In this document: positions 9,595 to 18,345 of the stretch, piece by piece | How positions within the stretch are numbered: position 1 is the stretch's first letter | How the letters are laid out: every line of letters begins with the position of its first letter | Assembly (NCBI RefSeq): GCF_002813445.1 | Contig: NZ_PHHD01000001.1 | Span: forward strand, 6,572,001-6,636,000 | Reading direction: 5' to 3' | DNA from: Pseudomonas tolaasii NCPPB 2192 | GTDB taxonomy: Bacteria; Pseudomonadota; Gammaproteobacteria; Pseudomonadales; Pseudomonadaceae | DNA: 64,000 bases | Program-made: the position numbers and the translations under genes | The notes under the pieces: model-generated | Databases searched by the model: none | The model's input: only the letters and a program-made list of their open reading frames with translations | Told to the model about the DNA's origin: nothing

Positions 9595-9960
9595 GGCGGC
9601 AGTGTTCGCTGTGTGGAGTCATCCGGCTAAGGCGCCGTTTTGTAATGCCGCGTGTCCACTTCGTATCGCGCCCGATACATTTGCAGGCGTACGAGGCCCT
9701 TCGGTTCTGACTTGAAAACGACAGATACCGCATGACCCGGACAACGCATCAGGACTATCGCAAAGGTCAGCTGTACGGCGGTTGAACGAACGCACTGGGC
9801 TTTACCGCTCGTCTGGAGGCGGCGCAAACCGGGGCTCTGCGCGATCAGGCACACAAATGCTTACAGGTTCCGAAAGACCGTTCGTCGCCAATAAGGCACG
9901 AACCGTAAATGACGGCGGACCAACAAAAGGTAAGGACATTAATCATATGGAGACACCCTC
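9595..9960. promoter_or_regulatory. Intergenic region between divergent genes
   Basis: This 366 bp region separates the leftward peptide synthetase from the rightward small exported protein, so it must hold both promoters. No regulator gene, strong palindrome or convincing small reading frame was found in it. Confidence 0.4.
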
Positions 9961-10296
9961 ATGAAGAATTCCAAGTTTGCTGCCCTCGCCCTCACCGGCC
10001 TGCTGTCCGCCGCGTCCCTGAGCGCGTTTGCCGCCACCTCGTCGACCGGCAAGACCGATCCTGTGGGCAGCCCGCCGAGCCCCGCCACCCAGGAATCCCA
10101 GGATTCGATGGGCACGGGCCTGGACACTAACGGCGGCGCCATCATCGATAACAAGGCCGGCTCCGACCCGCGCACTCAGGGCAACGACACCCAGCGTCAG
10201 GCACCGGCAGCGGTGGGCAACGGCAAGATGGGGCCAAAAATCAACAAGGGCGATGACAGCAACATCCCCGGCGCGCCGAAACAGCCGGCGCCTTGA
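9961..10296 (+). CDS. Small exported protein, Gly/Pro/Asn-rich
   Basis: This 111 aa protein is of unknown function. Residues 1-25 form a clear Sec signal peptide (MKNSKFAALALTGLLSAASL, cleavage after AFA). The mature part is low-complexity, hydrophilic and probably disordered, rich in G, P, N, D and Q, with no cysteine. The ribosome site GGAGA lies 7 bases before ATG. The next gene begins 51 bp downstream on the same strand, so the two may share a message. Proteins of this kind are common in pseudomonads as small hypothetical periplasmic proteins. Confidence 0.75.
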   Translation: MKNSKFAALALTGLLSAASLSAFAATSSTGKTDPVGSPPSPATQESQDSMGTGLDTNGGAIIDNKAGSDPRTQGNDTQRQAPAAVGNGKMGPKINKGDDSNIPGAPKQPAP

Positions 10297-10347
10297 GCCA
10301 TCGCACGCCCCCACGACACCCGCTCATTTCACAGTGAAGAGGTACGC

Positions 10348-10611
10348 ATGAACGTCGATAGAAACCTTGAGAAAGAAGTCCTCACCCGCCTGCTGCACGC
10401 CCACCCGAACGGCTTGGGCAAGGAGGTGCTGGATAACTACCGCGGTGAAAAGGTGGTCGCCAGTGTCTTGGCGTTTCTCCAGGACCGCGGGCTTATCAAG
10501 GACGGGCATGTAACCACCGACGATGCCGGTGAGTACTCGTTGAATTTGCCGATCAAGCTGACGGCGTCCGGGGTGGATGAGGCGCGTAAACTGGAGGGTG
10601 AAACGGGCTAA
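10348..10611 (+). CDS. Small cytoplasmic protein of unknown function
   Basis: This is an 87 aa hydrophilic protein without signal peptide or membrane helix. It starts MNVDRNLEKEVLTRLLHAHP. A winged-helix-like arrangement is suggested by helical LEKEVLTRLL, KVVASVLAFLQDRGLI and a turn, followed by a final helix (ASGVDEARKLEG), but no DNA-binding signature can be named. An AGAGG ribosome site precedes the ATG. It follows the exported protein closely, and REP elements lie directly downstream. Confidence 0.7.
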   Translation: MNVDRNLEKEVLTRLLHAHPNGLGKEVLDNYRGEKVVASVLAFLQDRGLIKDGHVTTDDAGEYSLNLPIKLTASGVDEARKLEGETG

Positions 10612-10623
10612 ACTGCAACACCC

Positions 10624-10714
10624 TGTGGGAGCCGGGCTTGCCCGCGATGGCGGTGGATCAGTCTGTAATTTGGGTGGCTGATACACCGCTATCGCGGGCA
10701 AGCCCGCTCCCACA
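10624..10714. repeat. REP pair (REPIN)
   Basis: Inverted units TGTGGGAGCCGGGCTTGCCC and its complement face each other. They lie between the 3' end of the small 87 aa gene and the PfkB kinase gene, that is, between two convergent gene ends. Confidence 0.85.
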
Positions 10715-10804
10715 TTTTTTTTGTGTGGGGTCAGTGGGGGCAAGCCCTCATTCGGCCTACCCCACTCCACGTGATTGAACGTAAACCCCGCCTGAATCAG
10801 CAAG

Positions 10805-11734
10805 TCAAGCAACGTGCGGTTTTGCCAACAATGCGTCCACTTCGTCAGTGCCCGGCGACGTCGCCGGCCCCCATCGGGTGACCGCCAACGCCGCAGCGGC
10901 ATTGGCCCGGCGCGCGGCTTGCGCAGGTGCCAGGCCGTCAGCCAGACCGGCCAGAAACACACCGGCGTGGGCATCGCCTGCGCCGTTGCTGTCCACTGCC
11001 TGCACCTTGAAGCCCGGCACATGCTCAGCCTGGCCATTACGGCTGATCCAGCAGCCATTCGGGCCGTCACGCACCACCAGCAGGGCTTCGACGGGCAAAT
11101 GGCGATTGAGGTCGCGCAGTGCTTCGGCAAGCGAGTGAGCGCCGGTAAACGCCAGGGCTTCGGGGCCATTGCTGGTCCAGATATCAATACGCGGCAGCAA
11201 GGCAGCCATCAGTGCCGAATCCGGTGCTTTCACCAACGGACCCGGGTCGAACACCACGCTGATGTCACGCGGCAATGCCAGCAGCCAGTCAAGCAGCGCT
11301 TGCGCCTTGCCCTCCAGCAGCAGGCTGTAACCGCTGACGTACACATAGTCGTCGGCGCGCGGTTCCACCCCGGCAAGGTCTTCAGCGCTCAAGTCGCCTT
11401 CGGCACCGAGGTGGGAAATGAACGTGCGTTCGGTGGTGGCTTCGGTCAACGACACACACAACCCCGTGTCCTTGCCCGCGCTGGCCGCCTGGGCCATTTC
11501 CACGCCTTCGGCCTGCATTGCCGCACGCGCCAAGTCGCCGAAACGCCCACTGCCATGGCGGCCAAGATAGACCACCGGCAACCCGTTGCGCCGCGCGGCG
11601 GCCATCACATTAAAGCCACCGCCGGCTTCGAAACTGGCGGATTTGGCCAGCACGTCGCCGCCGGTCGCAGGCAGGGTGTCGAGGGCCATGACCAGGTCGA
11701 CGATGACCTGGCCGGTGTGCAGCAATCTAGACAT
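10805..11734 (-). CDS. PfkB-family carbohydrate/nucleoside kinase
   Basis: This 309 aa sugar kinase of the ribokinase family phosphorylates a sugar or nucleoside with ATP in the cytoplasm. The N-terminal FEAGGGFNVMAAARR matches the first PfkB signature. The C-terminal VDSNGAGDAHAGVF matches the second; the Asp in GAGD is the catalytic base and the loop is the anion hole. The start overlaps the end of the permease gene by 8 bp, so it is the last gene of an operon with GntR regulator, ADP-ribosylglycohydrolase-like enzyme and NCS1 permease. The substrate is probably whatever ribosyl compound the operon handles; this is inference from context. Confidence 0.82.
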   Translation of the reverse strand: MSRLLHTGQVIVDLVMALDTLPATGGDVLAKSASFEAGGGFNVMAAARRNGLPVVYLGRHGSGRFGDLARAAMQAEGVEMAQAASAGKDTGLCVSLTEATTERTFISHLGAEGDLSAEDLAGVEPRADDYVYVSGYSLLLEGKAQALLDWLLALPRDISVVFDPGPLVKAPDSALMAALLPRIDIWTSNGPEALAFTGAHSLAEALRDLNRHLPVEALLVVRDGPNGCWISRNGQAEHVPGFKVQAVDSNGAGDAHAGVFLAGLADGLAPAQAARRANAAAALAVTRWGPATSPGTDEVDALLAKPHVA

Positions 11735-13193
11735 GGTGAGGCTCTACCAAAGCCGGGCGACGGTCAGCCGCGCCGCCCAGTACTGCGTAAATTCCGCCGG
11801 CCACCAGGAAAGTGACGATCCAGCCCAGGCCGTTGTGGCCCAGCCAGGAGTCAGACAACGGCCCGGCGAACCAGATGTTTTGTGCGGTGGTGCCAATGGT
11901 GGTGAAACTGAAACCCAGCACGATCGCCACGGCCCAGGCGCCGAAGGCGCGCCATTCCACGCCGCCGCGGTACCAGTAGGCGCTGCTTGGCGTAACGTCG
12001 AGCAGGTCCTTGGCGCTGTAGTAGTGGCGATGCATCAGGTCGACCACGAAGATCCCGACCCACGCGGTAATCGGCACTGCCAGCAACGAGATGAAGGTGA
12101 TGAACGGGCCGTAGAAACTGTCGGCGATCAGCATGAAGTAGATCGAACCGGCGAAGATCGCCACGATGTCGACGATCACCGCGTGCACGCGCTTGACCTT
12201 CAACCCGAGGGTCAGCGTGGTGAGACCGGCCGAGTACACCGAAAGGTTGTTCGACAGCAGCAGCCCGCCGAACGCGGTGATCAGGTACGGCACCGCCATC
12301 CAGGTCGGCAGCATGTCGCGGATCGCAATGATCGGGTCGGTGGCCGAGGCCAGGTCGTTGTTGCCCACCGACAGCAGGCCGCCGAGGGTGATCAGCAACA
12401 CCAGCGGAATGCCCGCACCAAACGCGGCGGAAGCCACCAGGCGCACGGCCTTGACGCTGCGATGCTGGTAGCGCGACATGTCGGCGCCCGCATTGGCCCA
12501 GCCGATACCGGTGCCGGCGGCCATGGTGCCGACGCCGATGATCATCGCGCTCAGCGGCGCGGGCGTGGCGTTGAACACCGCGCTCCAGTCGATGGTGGCG
12601 CAGAGAAAGCCGCCGACCAGAATGTTCAGCGCGCCGAACACATAGGTGGCCCACTTCTGGATCACCAGCAAGGTCGCGTGACCGAGGCCGGACACCGACA
12701 AGGTCAGCAGCACGAAGATGGCGATGAAGATCAGCGTCAGCACTGGTGCGCTTTTCGCTTCAACCGGCGAGTGGAACAGGATCGAACACAACGACAGCAG
12801 CACGAAGGCGGCGGTGGTGGTGTTGACGGTTTCCCAGCCCAGTCGCGACATCAGCGACACCAGCGTCGGGCCGATATTGCCGCGCACGCCGAAAATGGCG
12901 CGGGACAGGGTCAGGCTCGGCGCTCGGCCACGGCGGCCCGCGATGGAAATGATGCCCACCACCGCGAAGGAGCCTGCCGCGCCGAGGATTGCCACGATGA
13001 TCGCCTGCCAGATCGCCAGCCCGCGAAACGCGACCAACGTGGCGCCGAGCGGCAAACCGAGGATGCTGATATTGGCTGCGAACCACACCCAGAACAGTTG
13101 CAGCGGATGGCCGTTGCACTCGCTTTCAGGGACCGGTTCGATGCCGCGTGTTTCCAATTGCCCGGCGCTTTGGCCGGAAGAAGTGGTACTCAT
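11727..13193 (-). CDS. NCS1-family cytosine/purine-type permease
   Basis: This 488 aa inner-membrane transporter has about 12 hydrophobic segments and belongs to the nucleobase:cation symporter-1 family (CodB-like). Typical features are the N-terminal PLQLFWVWFAANISILGLPLG, RRGRAPSLTLSRAIFG at the first re-entrant helix, and the GIGWANAGADMSRYQ region near helix 6. It probably brings a nucleobase, nucleoside or related compound into the cell. It overlaps the downstream kinase gene by 8 bp. The gene upstream on the same strand is the ADP-ribosylglycohydrolase-like enzyme, with about 190 bp containing a REP pair between them. Confidence 0.85.
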   Translation of the reverse strand: MSTTSSGQSAGQLETRGIEPVPESECNGHPLQLFWVWFAANISILGLPLGATLVAFRGLAIWQAIIVAILGAAGSFAVVGIISIAGRRGRAPSLTLSRAIFGVRGNIGPTLVSLMSRLGWETVNTTTAAFVLLSLCSILFHSPVEAKSAPVLTLIFIAIFVLLTLSVSGLGHATLLVIQKWATYVFGALNILVGGFLCATIDWSAVFNATPAPLSAMIIGVGTMAAGTGIGWANAGADMSRYQHRSVKAVRLVASAAFGAGIPLVLLITLGGLLSVGNNDLASATDPIIAIRDMLPTWMAVPYLITAFGGLLLSNNLSVYSAGLTTLTLGLKVKRVHAVIVDIVAIFAGSIYFMLIADSFYGPFITFISLLAVPITAWVGIFVVDLMHRHYYSAKDLLDVTPSSAYWYRGGVEWRAFGAWAVAIVLGFSFTTIGTTAQNIWFAGPLSDSWLGHNGLGWIVTFLVAGGIYAVLGGAADRRPALVEPHHV

Positions 13194-13277
13194 GGGGTGC
13201 TCCTGATGCCTGTATTGTTGTGGTTGTGGCAGAGAATCAAAGCGTTAACCGGTCGTCCTGACTCAAACACGAATTAC

Positions 13278-13365
13278 TGTGGGAGCTGGCTTGCCTGCGA
13301 TAGCGGTTTTCCAGTGACTGATTTGTTAACTGACCGACCGCTATCGCAGGCAAGCCAGCTCCCAC
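13278..13365. repeat. REP pair (REPIN) inside the GntR-kinase gene cluster
   Basis: TGTGGGAGCTGGCTTGCCTG is paired with its inverted copy about 45 bp away. It lies between the ADP-ribosylglycohydrolase-like gene and the permease gene, so it would be transcribed within the operon and could form a stem-loop that tunes expression of the downstream genes. Confidence 0.85.
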
Positions 13366-13382
13366 CTTTGGATTTGCGGTGC

Positions 13383-14384
13383 TCAGCGCAATTTGAGCAG
13401 CCCTTGAACCAACGGCTGCAAGTCCAGGCCATTGACCTGTTTGACCTGTTCAACCATCGCCTCGGGCCAGCACTGCAGGCCCAAACACGCACCGAGCATG
13501 GCGCCGAGGATGGCGGCGATGGTGTCGGTGTCGCCGCCCAGGCTCGCGGCCAGGCACAGGGCTTCGAAGGCATTCATCTCGCCCACCGCCACTTGCTGGG
13601 CCAGGGCAAACGACACCACCACCGACTCCTGGGAGGCCACGGAGGTGCCGATCAGTTCGTAGAGCAGGTCGGCAAACAGGGCTTTGTCGCCACTGCCGAC
13701 GCTCAAGGTGCGCGCCCAACTGATGCGCGTGGAAATACGCCCGCCGGCGATCCAGTGGCCATGGCCTTCGGCTTGCTGGGCGATCTGGGTACCGATGTTC
13801 AGCGCCTCGCCCAGGTCCACGCCGTTGATGCCCGCCGACACCACCGCCGCAACCGCTGCTGCGCTGGAAATGCCGAGGCTGGTGTTGTGCGTGACCTGGC
13901 AGGCCTGGATAACGGCCTGAATGAATGACGCCGCGTCGCTGACATCCGCCGCAATGCCCACCGGCGTGATACGCATCGCCGCGCCATTGGTGGTGCCATA
14001 ACGACCGGACTCTTCCGGTGTGTGGCCGGCCAGGATCATGTCGATGGCGCGCTTGGTCGAAGGGCCGAGCAGGTCTTGCGAGCCCTTGGCGCGCATCACC
14101 GCTTCCCAGTCGATCAGGCGCTGGGCGAGTGTGGTGGGTTCGATTTTGCCTTGGCCTTCGACCAGCAACTCACCGACCAGAATCGCCTGTTCGGTGTCAT
14201 CGGTGATGGAGCCTGCGGGCATGTTCGGCGCAATGGGCTGGTCGGCGTCGGCAGCTTCAAGGCCGGTGATGGCACCGAAGCGCGCCCTGACCTGCTCACG
14301 GCTCAAGGACTGGGTGGGCATGCCCAACGCGTCGCCCAGTGCCAGGCCGTAGAACGCGCCGAGTGCGCGGGAAATCGGGGTCAT
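13383..14384 (-). CDS. ADP-ribosylglycohydrolase (DraG/ARH-like) family protein
   Basis: This 333 aa enzyme belongs to the ADP-ribosyl-glycohydrolase fold. It has the paired Mg-binding motifs of the family: TDDTE near residues 61-65 and GGDTDTIAAILGAMLGA near the C-terminus. ALGDALGMP at the N-terminus is also characteristic. Members hydrolyse N- or O-glycosidic bonds to ribose. In an operon with a nucleobase-type permease and a PfkB kinase, cleavage of an imported ribosyl compound is more plausible than protein de-ADP-ribosylation. The start codon overlaps the stop of the GntR gene (ATGA), indicating coupling. Confidence 0.83.
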   Translation of the reverse strand: MTPISRALGAFYGLALGDALGMPTQSLSREQVRARFGAITGLEAADADQPIAPNMPAGSITDDTEQAILVGELLVEGQGKIEPTTLAQRLIDWEAVMRAKGSQDLLGPSTKRAIDMILAGHTPEESGRYGTTNGAAMRITPVGIAADVSDAASFIQAVIQACQVTHNTSLGISSAAAVAAVVSAGINGVDLGEALNIGTQIAQQAEGHGHWIAGGRISTRISWARTLSVGSGDKALFADLLYELIGTSVASQESVVVSFALAQQVAVGEMNAFEALCLAASLGGDTDTIAAILGAMLGACLGLQCWPEAMVEQVKQVNGLDLQPLVQGLLKLR

Positions 14385-15094
14385 TTCGAAGCTCCAAACT
14401 GCAGGTGCAGGCGAAAGTGCAGAGGGTCGAGCAAGCTTTCGACATGCTCCATGAAGCGCTCGCGGCGGTCATAGGTGGTGCGCGAGGCCTTGAGAAATAC
14501 CGTGCCGGCGGGGCGTCCCAGCAGCTCGGCGTCTTCGTCGCTCAGCGGTTCGGCGCCGATCCATTGGTCGCCCTCGGCGCCGACGTAACCGTAGGCAGCC
14601 AGGGTGATGGTCAGGGAATGGTCGATCAGGCCCACGCTCGGCAGGCTTTCCAGGCCGCCGGAAGCCGGCATCAGCGAGCGCTCCAGGGACACGGCGATGC
14701 CGTCGGGCGTACGGCGCCGGCGGTCGAGGGCGATGAATTGGTCACTGCCGAAACGGCTGAGCAGGTCCGGCCGGGTGACCGCCTCCAGGCGCAGGATGTC
14801 GGTGGTCACCCTTGCACCGGTGTCGGCCAGGGCCTGGGCCCAACCGCTGCGCTGGTCGAGCACCATGCCGTCGAAGGTGACGATGGAACCGACGCCGCTT
14901 TGGGTGGCGATGTAGTTGCGGCGCTTGAGCTCGGCCAACGCCTCACGCAGCGTGCCGCGGCTGACCGCAAACTCTTCGGCCAGTTGGTGCTCGCCCGGCA
15001 GCAGGAAACCGTCGGCCATCACCCCACCCTCGATACGGCGGATGAGCTCGTCGACGACGCGTTTTTTCTTATCAAATCGAACATGTCTAATCAT
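14381..15094 (-). CDS. GntR-family regulator (HutC/UTRA type)
   Basis: This 237 aa transcriptional regulator is the first gene of the leftward operon. The N-terminal winged helix-turn-helix contains LPGEHQLAEEFAVSRGTLREAL, a standard GntR recognition region. The C-terminal domain resembles UTRA ligand-binding domains (for example LDRRRRTPDGIAVSLERSL and a late KASRTTYDRRERFMEHVESL). It probably represses its own operon until a substrate-derived ligand binds. The ATG at 15094 is preferred to a TTG two codons upstream; neither has a strong ribosome site. The leader contains paired TACATGATTAGACATGT-like half-sites overlapping the start, a possible autoregulatory operator. Confidence 0.85.
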   Translation of the reverse strand: MIRHVRFDKKKRVVDELIRRIEGGVMADGFLLPGEHQLAEEFAVSRGTLREALAELKRRNYIATQSGVGSIVTFDGMVLDQRSGWAQALADTGARVTTDILRLEAVTRPDLLSRFGSDQFIALDRRRRTPDGIAVSLERSLMPASGGLESLPSVGLIDHSLTITLAAYGYVGAEGDQWIGAEPLSDEDAELLGRPAGTVFLKASRTTYDRRERFMEHVESLLDPLHFRLHLQFGASK

Positions 15095-15164
15095 GTACAA
15101 ATTGATAACCGAAAGCGGCCGTTTGCAGCAAGCGAATTATTTCAGGGAGATGAAAAAACCGGGC

Positions 15165-15725
15165 TCAGGGCTCCAGGCCGATGGGGAAAAACTCCCCTGC
15201 GCTCCAGACGCCCAGCCAGTTCTGACCGTTGATCGGACGGCTCACCGCCAACTCGACCAATTGGTAGAACGCGTTGCGATGGACCAGGGCTTCGAGGTTG
15301 GTGCGCACCCGCAGGTAAGGCGCGGGCTCCTGGGTGTCGGGGTCGATCACCACCCGCAATGGGTGCTCAAGGCCTGCTTCGATTTGATCGTCGACATTGG
15401 TGGTAAAGCGCAATACCTGGTCTTCGCCCTGCCCTTCCACTTCCAGCGTAACCGCCACGAACGGCGCATCATCGACGGTGATTCCCACTTTTTCTACGGG
15501 CGTTATCAGAAAGTAATCATCGCCGTCGCGGCGGATGATGTTGGAGAACAGTTTGACCATCGGCTTACGCCCGATCGGCGTGCCCTGGTAATACCAGGTG
15601 CCGTCGCGGGCGATGCGCATATCGATGTTGCCGCAGAAATCCGGGTTCCACAGGTGCACCGGCGCCGGCCCCTTGCCCTTGGGCAGTTGGGCCAACAGGT
15701 CGTTGGCCTTGGCGGAATCGGTCAT
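15165..15725 (-). CDS. DUF1285 family protein
   Basis: This 186 aa cytoplasmic protein matches the DUF1285 family of proteobacteria. Recognisable features are the start PAPVHLWNPDFCGNIDMRI, WYYQGTPIGRKPMVKLFSNII and DYFLITPVEKVGI. The biochemical function is not known to me; the fold is mostly beta. ATG 15725 is chosen because AGGAG lies 5-6 bases upstream; an earlier in-frame start has none. The lipoprotein gene upstream ends 16 bp before it on the same strand, so the two are co-transcribed. Confidence 0.8.
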   Translation of the reverse strand: MTDSAKANDLLAQLPKGKGPAPVHLWNPDFCGNIDMRIARDGTWYYQGTPIGRKPMVKLFSNIIRRDGDDYFLITPVEKVGITVDDAPFVAVTLEVEGQGEDQVLRFTTNVDDQIEAGLEHPLRVVIDPDTQEPAPYLRVRTNLEALVHRNAFYQLVELAVSRPINGQNWLGVWSAGEFFPIGLEP

Positions 15726-15741
15726 GGGGTTCTCCTGAGGC

Positions 15742-16347
15742 TTATTGATCACTCATGCCCAGCAGGCCTCGCGCATATTGCGCCAACGGGCGGGCAATCA
15801 GATCTTCTGGCTTGTTGTCGTGGAATGTCAGTAAACCGCCACGACTGCGAATGCGTGCAGTATCAATCAAATACTGGGTGCTGGTCTCGATCAACATGAT
15901 CTGGATCACGCCGCTGTCGAGGCCGAGACGGTCGAGGGCTTGCTGGTCGGTCCACTCGTCAGCGTTGCCGATGCGGTCATCAGCTGCCGCAAAACGGCAA
16001 TACAGCAAGTAGTGAGCCCCCGCCGCCCGGGCTTCGGACATGGCCTGTTCAAGGCCTTCGGGCTGACGCGCGCGGCGTACCATCGGGAAATACTCGACAA
16101 ACCCGTTGAAGGCTTCTTCGGCCACCACGTTAGGTCGCGGGTAAGCGCTGCCCGGCGGCACGAAGGCGCCCTGGGCGATGTAGACGAAGGAGTCCGGCTG
16201 TATGCGGATCGACGCGGTGCGGCGGGTGTCACTGTGGTCCAGCAAACCGGCATCACTCATCTGATAGCGGGTGCCTTCGGCCATATCGCTGACGGTCATG
16301 CAGCCACTCAGTGTCAATGACGCCAGCAACAAAACCAGACTACGCAT
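15742..16347 (-). CDS. DUF4823 family lipoprotein
   Basis: This 201 aa predicted outer-membrane lipoprotein starts with a short signal peptide MRSLVLLLASLTLSGC; the cysteine at residue 16 is the lipidation site. The rest is soluble and resembles DUF4823 proteins of Pseudomonas, whose role is unknown. Start ATG 16347 has CTGGAGGA upstream; the 50 codons preceding it in frame run into REP sequence and are not coding. It shares an operon with the DUF1285 gene. Confidence 0.8.
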   Translation of the reverse strand: MRSLVLLLASLTLSGCMTVSDMAEGTRYQMSDAGLLDHSDTRRTASIRIQPDSFVYIAQGAFVPPGSAYPRPNVVAEEAFNGFVEYFPMVRRARQPEGLEQAMSEARAAGAHYLLYCRFAAADDRIGNADEWTDQQALDRLGLDSGVIQIMLIETSTQYLIDTARIRSRGGLLTFHDNKPEDLIARPLAQYARGLLGMSDQ

Positions 16348-16435
16348 CCTAATCCTCCAGAAGCCGGTGACGGAAAACCGGCGAATGGGGCGTGAGATGC
16401 AGAAACCGCGCCATTGAGCAGCGCGGCCAAACAAA

Positions 16436-16550
16436 TGTGGGAGCTGGCTTGTGTGGGAGCGGGCTTGCCTGCGATACAGGCACCTCGGTGTATCAGTCAC
16501 TCCGAGCTGATGCTATCGCAGGCAAGCCAGCTCTCACACGGCTCCCACAG
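16436..16550. repeat. REP cluster upstream of the DUF4823 gene
   Basis: This is a compound REP. One complete inverted pair (GTGGGAGCGGGCTTGCCTGC with its complement) is flanked by an extra half-unit on each side. It lies between moaA and the lipoprotein gene. Confidence 0.8.
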
Positions 16551-16568
16551 GGATGTGTGCCAGCCTGA

Positions 16569-17537
16569 TTAGCCGCCGATGATCTTCATGATGGTAGCGC
16601 CGCCGGAGAACGCCACTTCCTGTTTGTCGCCAAGGGCCTTCATCAACAGGCCCTGCAGAGCCGGCAGCGCCTGATGGCGCGGCTTGTCCAGCAGGTCGCC
16701 GACATAGTGGCGGTTGCTCGATGACAGGCAGCCATGCAGCCAGCCGGTGGACGACAGGCGCAGGCGTGAACAGGTGCGGCAGAACGGCACGCTCTCGTTG
16801 GCGATTACGCCGAAGAAACCCTTGCCCGGCACCTCGTAGCGCACAGCCGTGGCGTCGACCGGGGCGTTGGCTTGCAGGTATTCGTGGTGTTCGCCGATCA
16901 GGCTCAGCAATTGTTGCAGGCTGACGAATTGCTGCAGAAAGGCGTTGGAGTCTTTGGCCAGGTGGCCCATGCGCATCAGTTCGATGAAGCGCAATTCGTA
17001 GCCGCGCTCAAGGCAGTAGTCGAGCAGCGGCATCACCTGATCCAGGTTCTGCCCGCGCAACGGCACCATGTTGACCTTGATTTTGATGCCGGCAGCGCGA
17101 GCCTGGTCCATGCCGTCAAGCACGGTCGCCAGGTCGCCACCACGGGCGATGCTGCGGAAGGCGTCGGCGTCCAGCGTATCCAGCGAGACGTTGATGCGTT
17201 TGATACCCGCCTCCACCAGCAGCGGCAGTTTGCGCGCCAGCAGTTGGCCATTGGTGGTCAGGCTGATGTCGCTCAGACCCATCTGCCCCACCGCGCCCAT
17301 AAAGGCTTCGAGCTTGGGACTGACCAGCGGCTCGCCGCCGGTGATGCGCAGCCGGTCAATGCCCGCCGCCTCGATCAGGTAAGCCACGCCACGGGCCATG
17401 GCCTCGGCGGAGAGTTCGTCCTGGGCAGCCACCAGCCGCTTGCCGTTAGGCACGCAGTAGGTACACGCGTAATTGCAGGCTGAGGTCAGGCTGATCCGCA
17501 AATTGCGAAAACGCCTGCCTTGACGATCAACGATCAT
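16569..17537 (-). CDS. moaA: GTP 3',8-cyclase MoaA
   Basis: This radical SAM enzyme performs the first step of molybdenum cofactor synthesis, turning GTP into 3',8-cyclo-GTP. It has 322 aa. The N-terminal [4Fe-4S] site is CNYACTYC (Cys21, 25, 28), followed by RITGGEPL for SAM binding. The C-terminal cluster cysteines are C-R-T-C followed 14 residues later by C in the segment ending WLHGC. The protein ends in Gly-Gly, which the MoaA mechanism requires. It is a stand-alone gene on the minus strand. Pseudomonads commonly hold two moaA copies; this one is not next to other moa genes. Confidence 0.93.
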   Translation of the reverse strand: MIVDRQGRRFRNLRISLTSACNYACTYCVPNGKRLVAAQDELSAEAMARGVAYLIEAAGIDRLRITGGEPLVSPKLEAFMGAVGQMGLSDISLTTNGQLLARKLPLLVEAGIKRINVSLDTLDADAFRSIARGGDLATVLDGMDQARAAGIKIKVNMVPLRGQNLDQVMPLLDYCLERGYELRFIELMRMGHLAKDSNAFLQQFVSLQQLLSLIGEHHEYLQANAPVDATAVRYEVPGKGFFGVIANESVPFCRTCSRLRLSSTGWLHGCLSSSNRHYVGDLLDKPRHQALPALQGLLMKALGDKQEVAFSGGATIMKIIGG

Positions 17538-17676
17538 GGATCACTCCGGCAGAGGATGGTTCGGGCACGCCAAAAGCTGACTTATAAATCAACTTTTAGC
17601 AAGATCCTTGCCTGAGTATATTCCTGGGACACTGCCCACGGCAGTAAATCATTAGGCCATTAGTGCGGCGAATGAC

Positions 17677-18345
17677 TTACGTAGCCGGGGTTTCGCTGGT
17701 TTTGGGTTCGGCACCCGGCAGCTCGGTGCTGTGCTTGCGCTTGTTGCCCATGCGTACGCCGATGTCCATCAGGAACTGGAAGAAGCCTTCCTGATCTTCC
17801 AGCACGTTGCTCCAGAATGGCGAGTGATACAACGCCACGGCGCCGTGCACCAACGCCCAGGCGGCGCAATAGTGGAAATACGGCGGCACATCCTCCAGCT
17901 TGCCTTCGCTGATGCGGCCTTTGATCAGCAGCGTCAGGCGTTCGAAGTTCGAAGCGCGGATTTTGTGCAGTTCCTCGACCATCTCCGGCACTTGATGACC
18001 CTTGACCACCTTCTCTTCCAGGCGATCAAACAGGCGGTAGCGCTGCGGGTCGCGCATGCGGAACTCGAAGTAGGCGCGGGACAGGGCCTCCTTGTCCTTG
18101 TCGACATCGGCCGAATGCAGCAGCTCATTCAGGTCGCGCTCGTAGTCGAGCATCAGGCGCAGGTAGATCTCGGCCTTGGACTTGAAGTGCTTATAGATCG
18201 TGCCTTTGCCGATACCCACGGCATCCGCAATCATCTCGACGGTGACGCTGTCTTCACCCTGTTCGAGGAACAGCTTGAGTGCGGTGTCGAGAATTTCCTG
18301 CTCTCGGCGGCGAAACTCACGGACCTTACGGGGTTCTTTTTGCAT
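17677..18345 (-). CDS. TetR/AcrR-family regulator
   Basis: This 222 aa one-component repressor has an N-terminal helix-turn-helix in ILDTALKLFLEQGEDSVTVEMIADAVGIGKGTIYKHFKSK, of which GIGKGTIYKHF is the TetR hallmark. The C-terminal helical domain would bind an unknown ligand. The target operon is not evident because no effector or transporter gene is divergent to it. ATG 18345 is taken as start; an in-frame TTG lies 24 bp upstream, and neither has a good ribosome site. Confidence 0.85.
   Translation of the reverse strand: MQKEPRKVREFRRREQEILDTALKLFLEQGEDSVTVEMIADAVGIGKGTIYKHFKSKAEIYLRLMLDYERDLNELLHSADVDKDKEALSRAYFEFRMRDPQRYRLFDRLEEKVVKGHQVPEMVEELHKIRASNFERLTLLIKGRISEGKLEDVPPYFHYCAAWALVHGAVALYHSPFWSNVLEDQEGFFQFLMDIGVRMGNKRKHSTELPGAEPKTSETPAT

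Noticed and set aside
11586..13928. 780-codon plus-strand frame opposite the permease and hydrolase genes
   Set aside because: It is the antisense shadow of two convincing minus-strand genes in GC-rich DNA. Its translation is His/Arg/Gln-rich low complexity and crosses a REP element.
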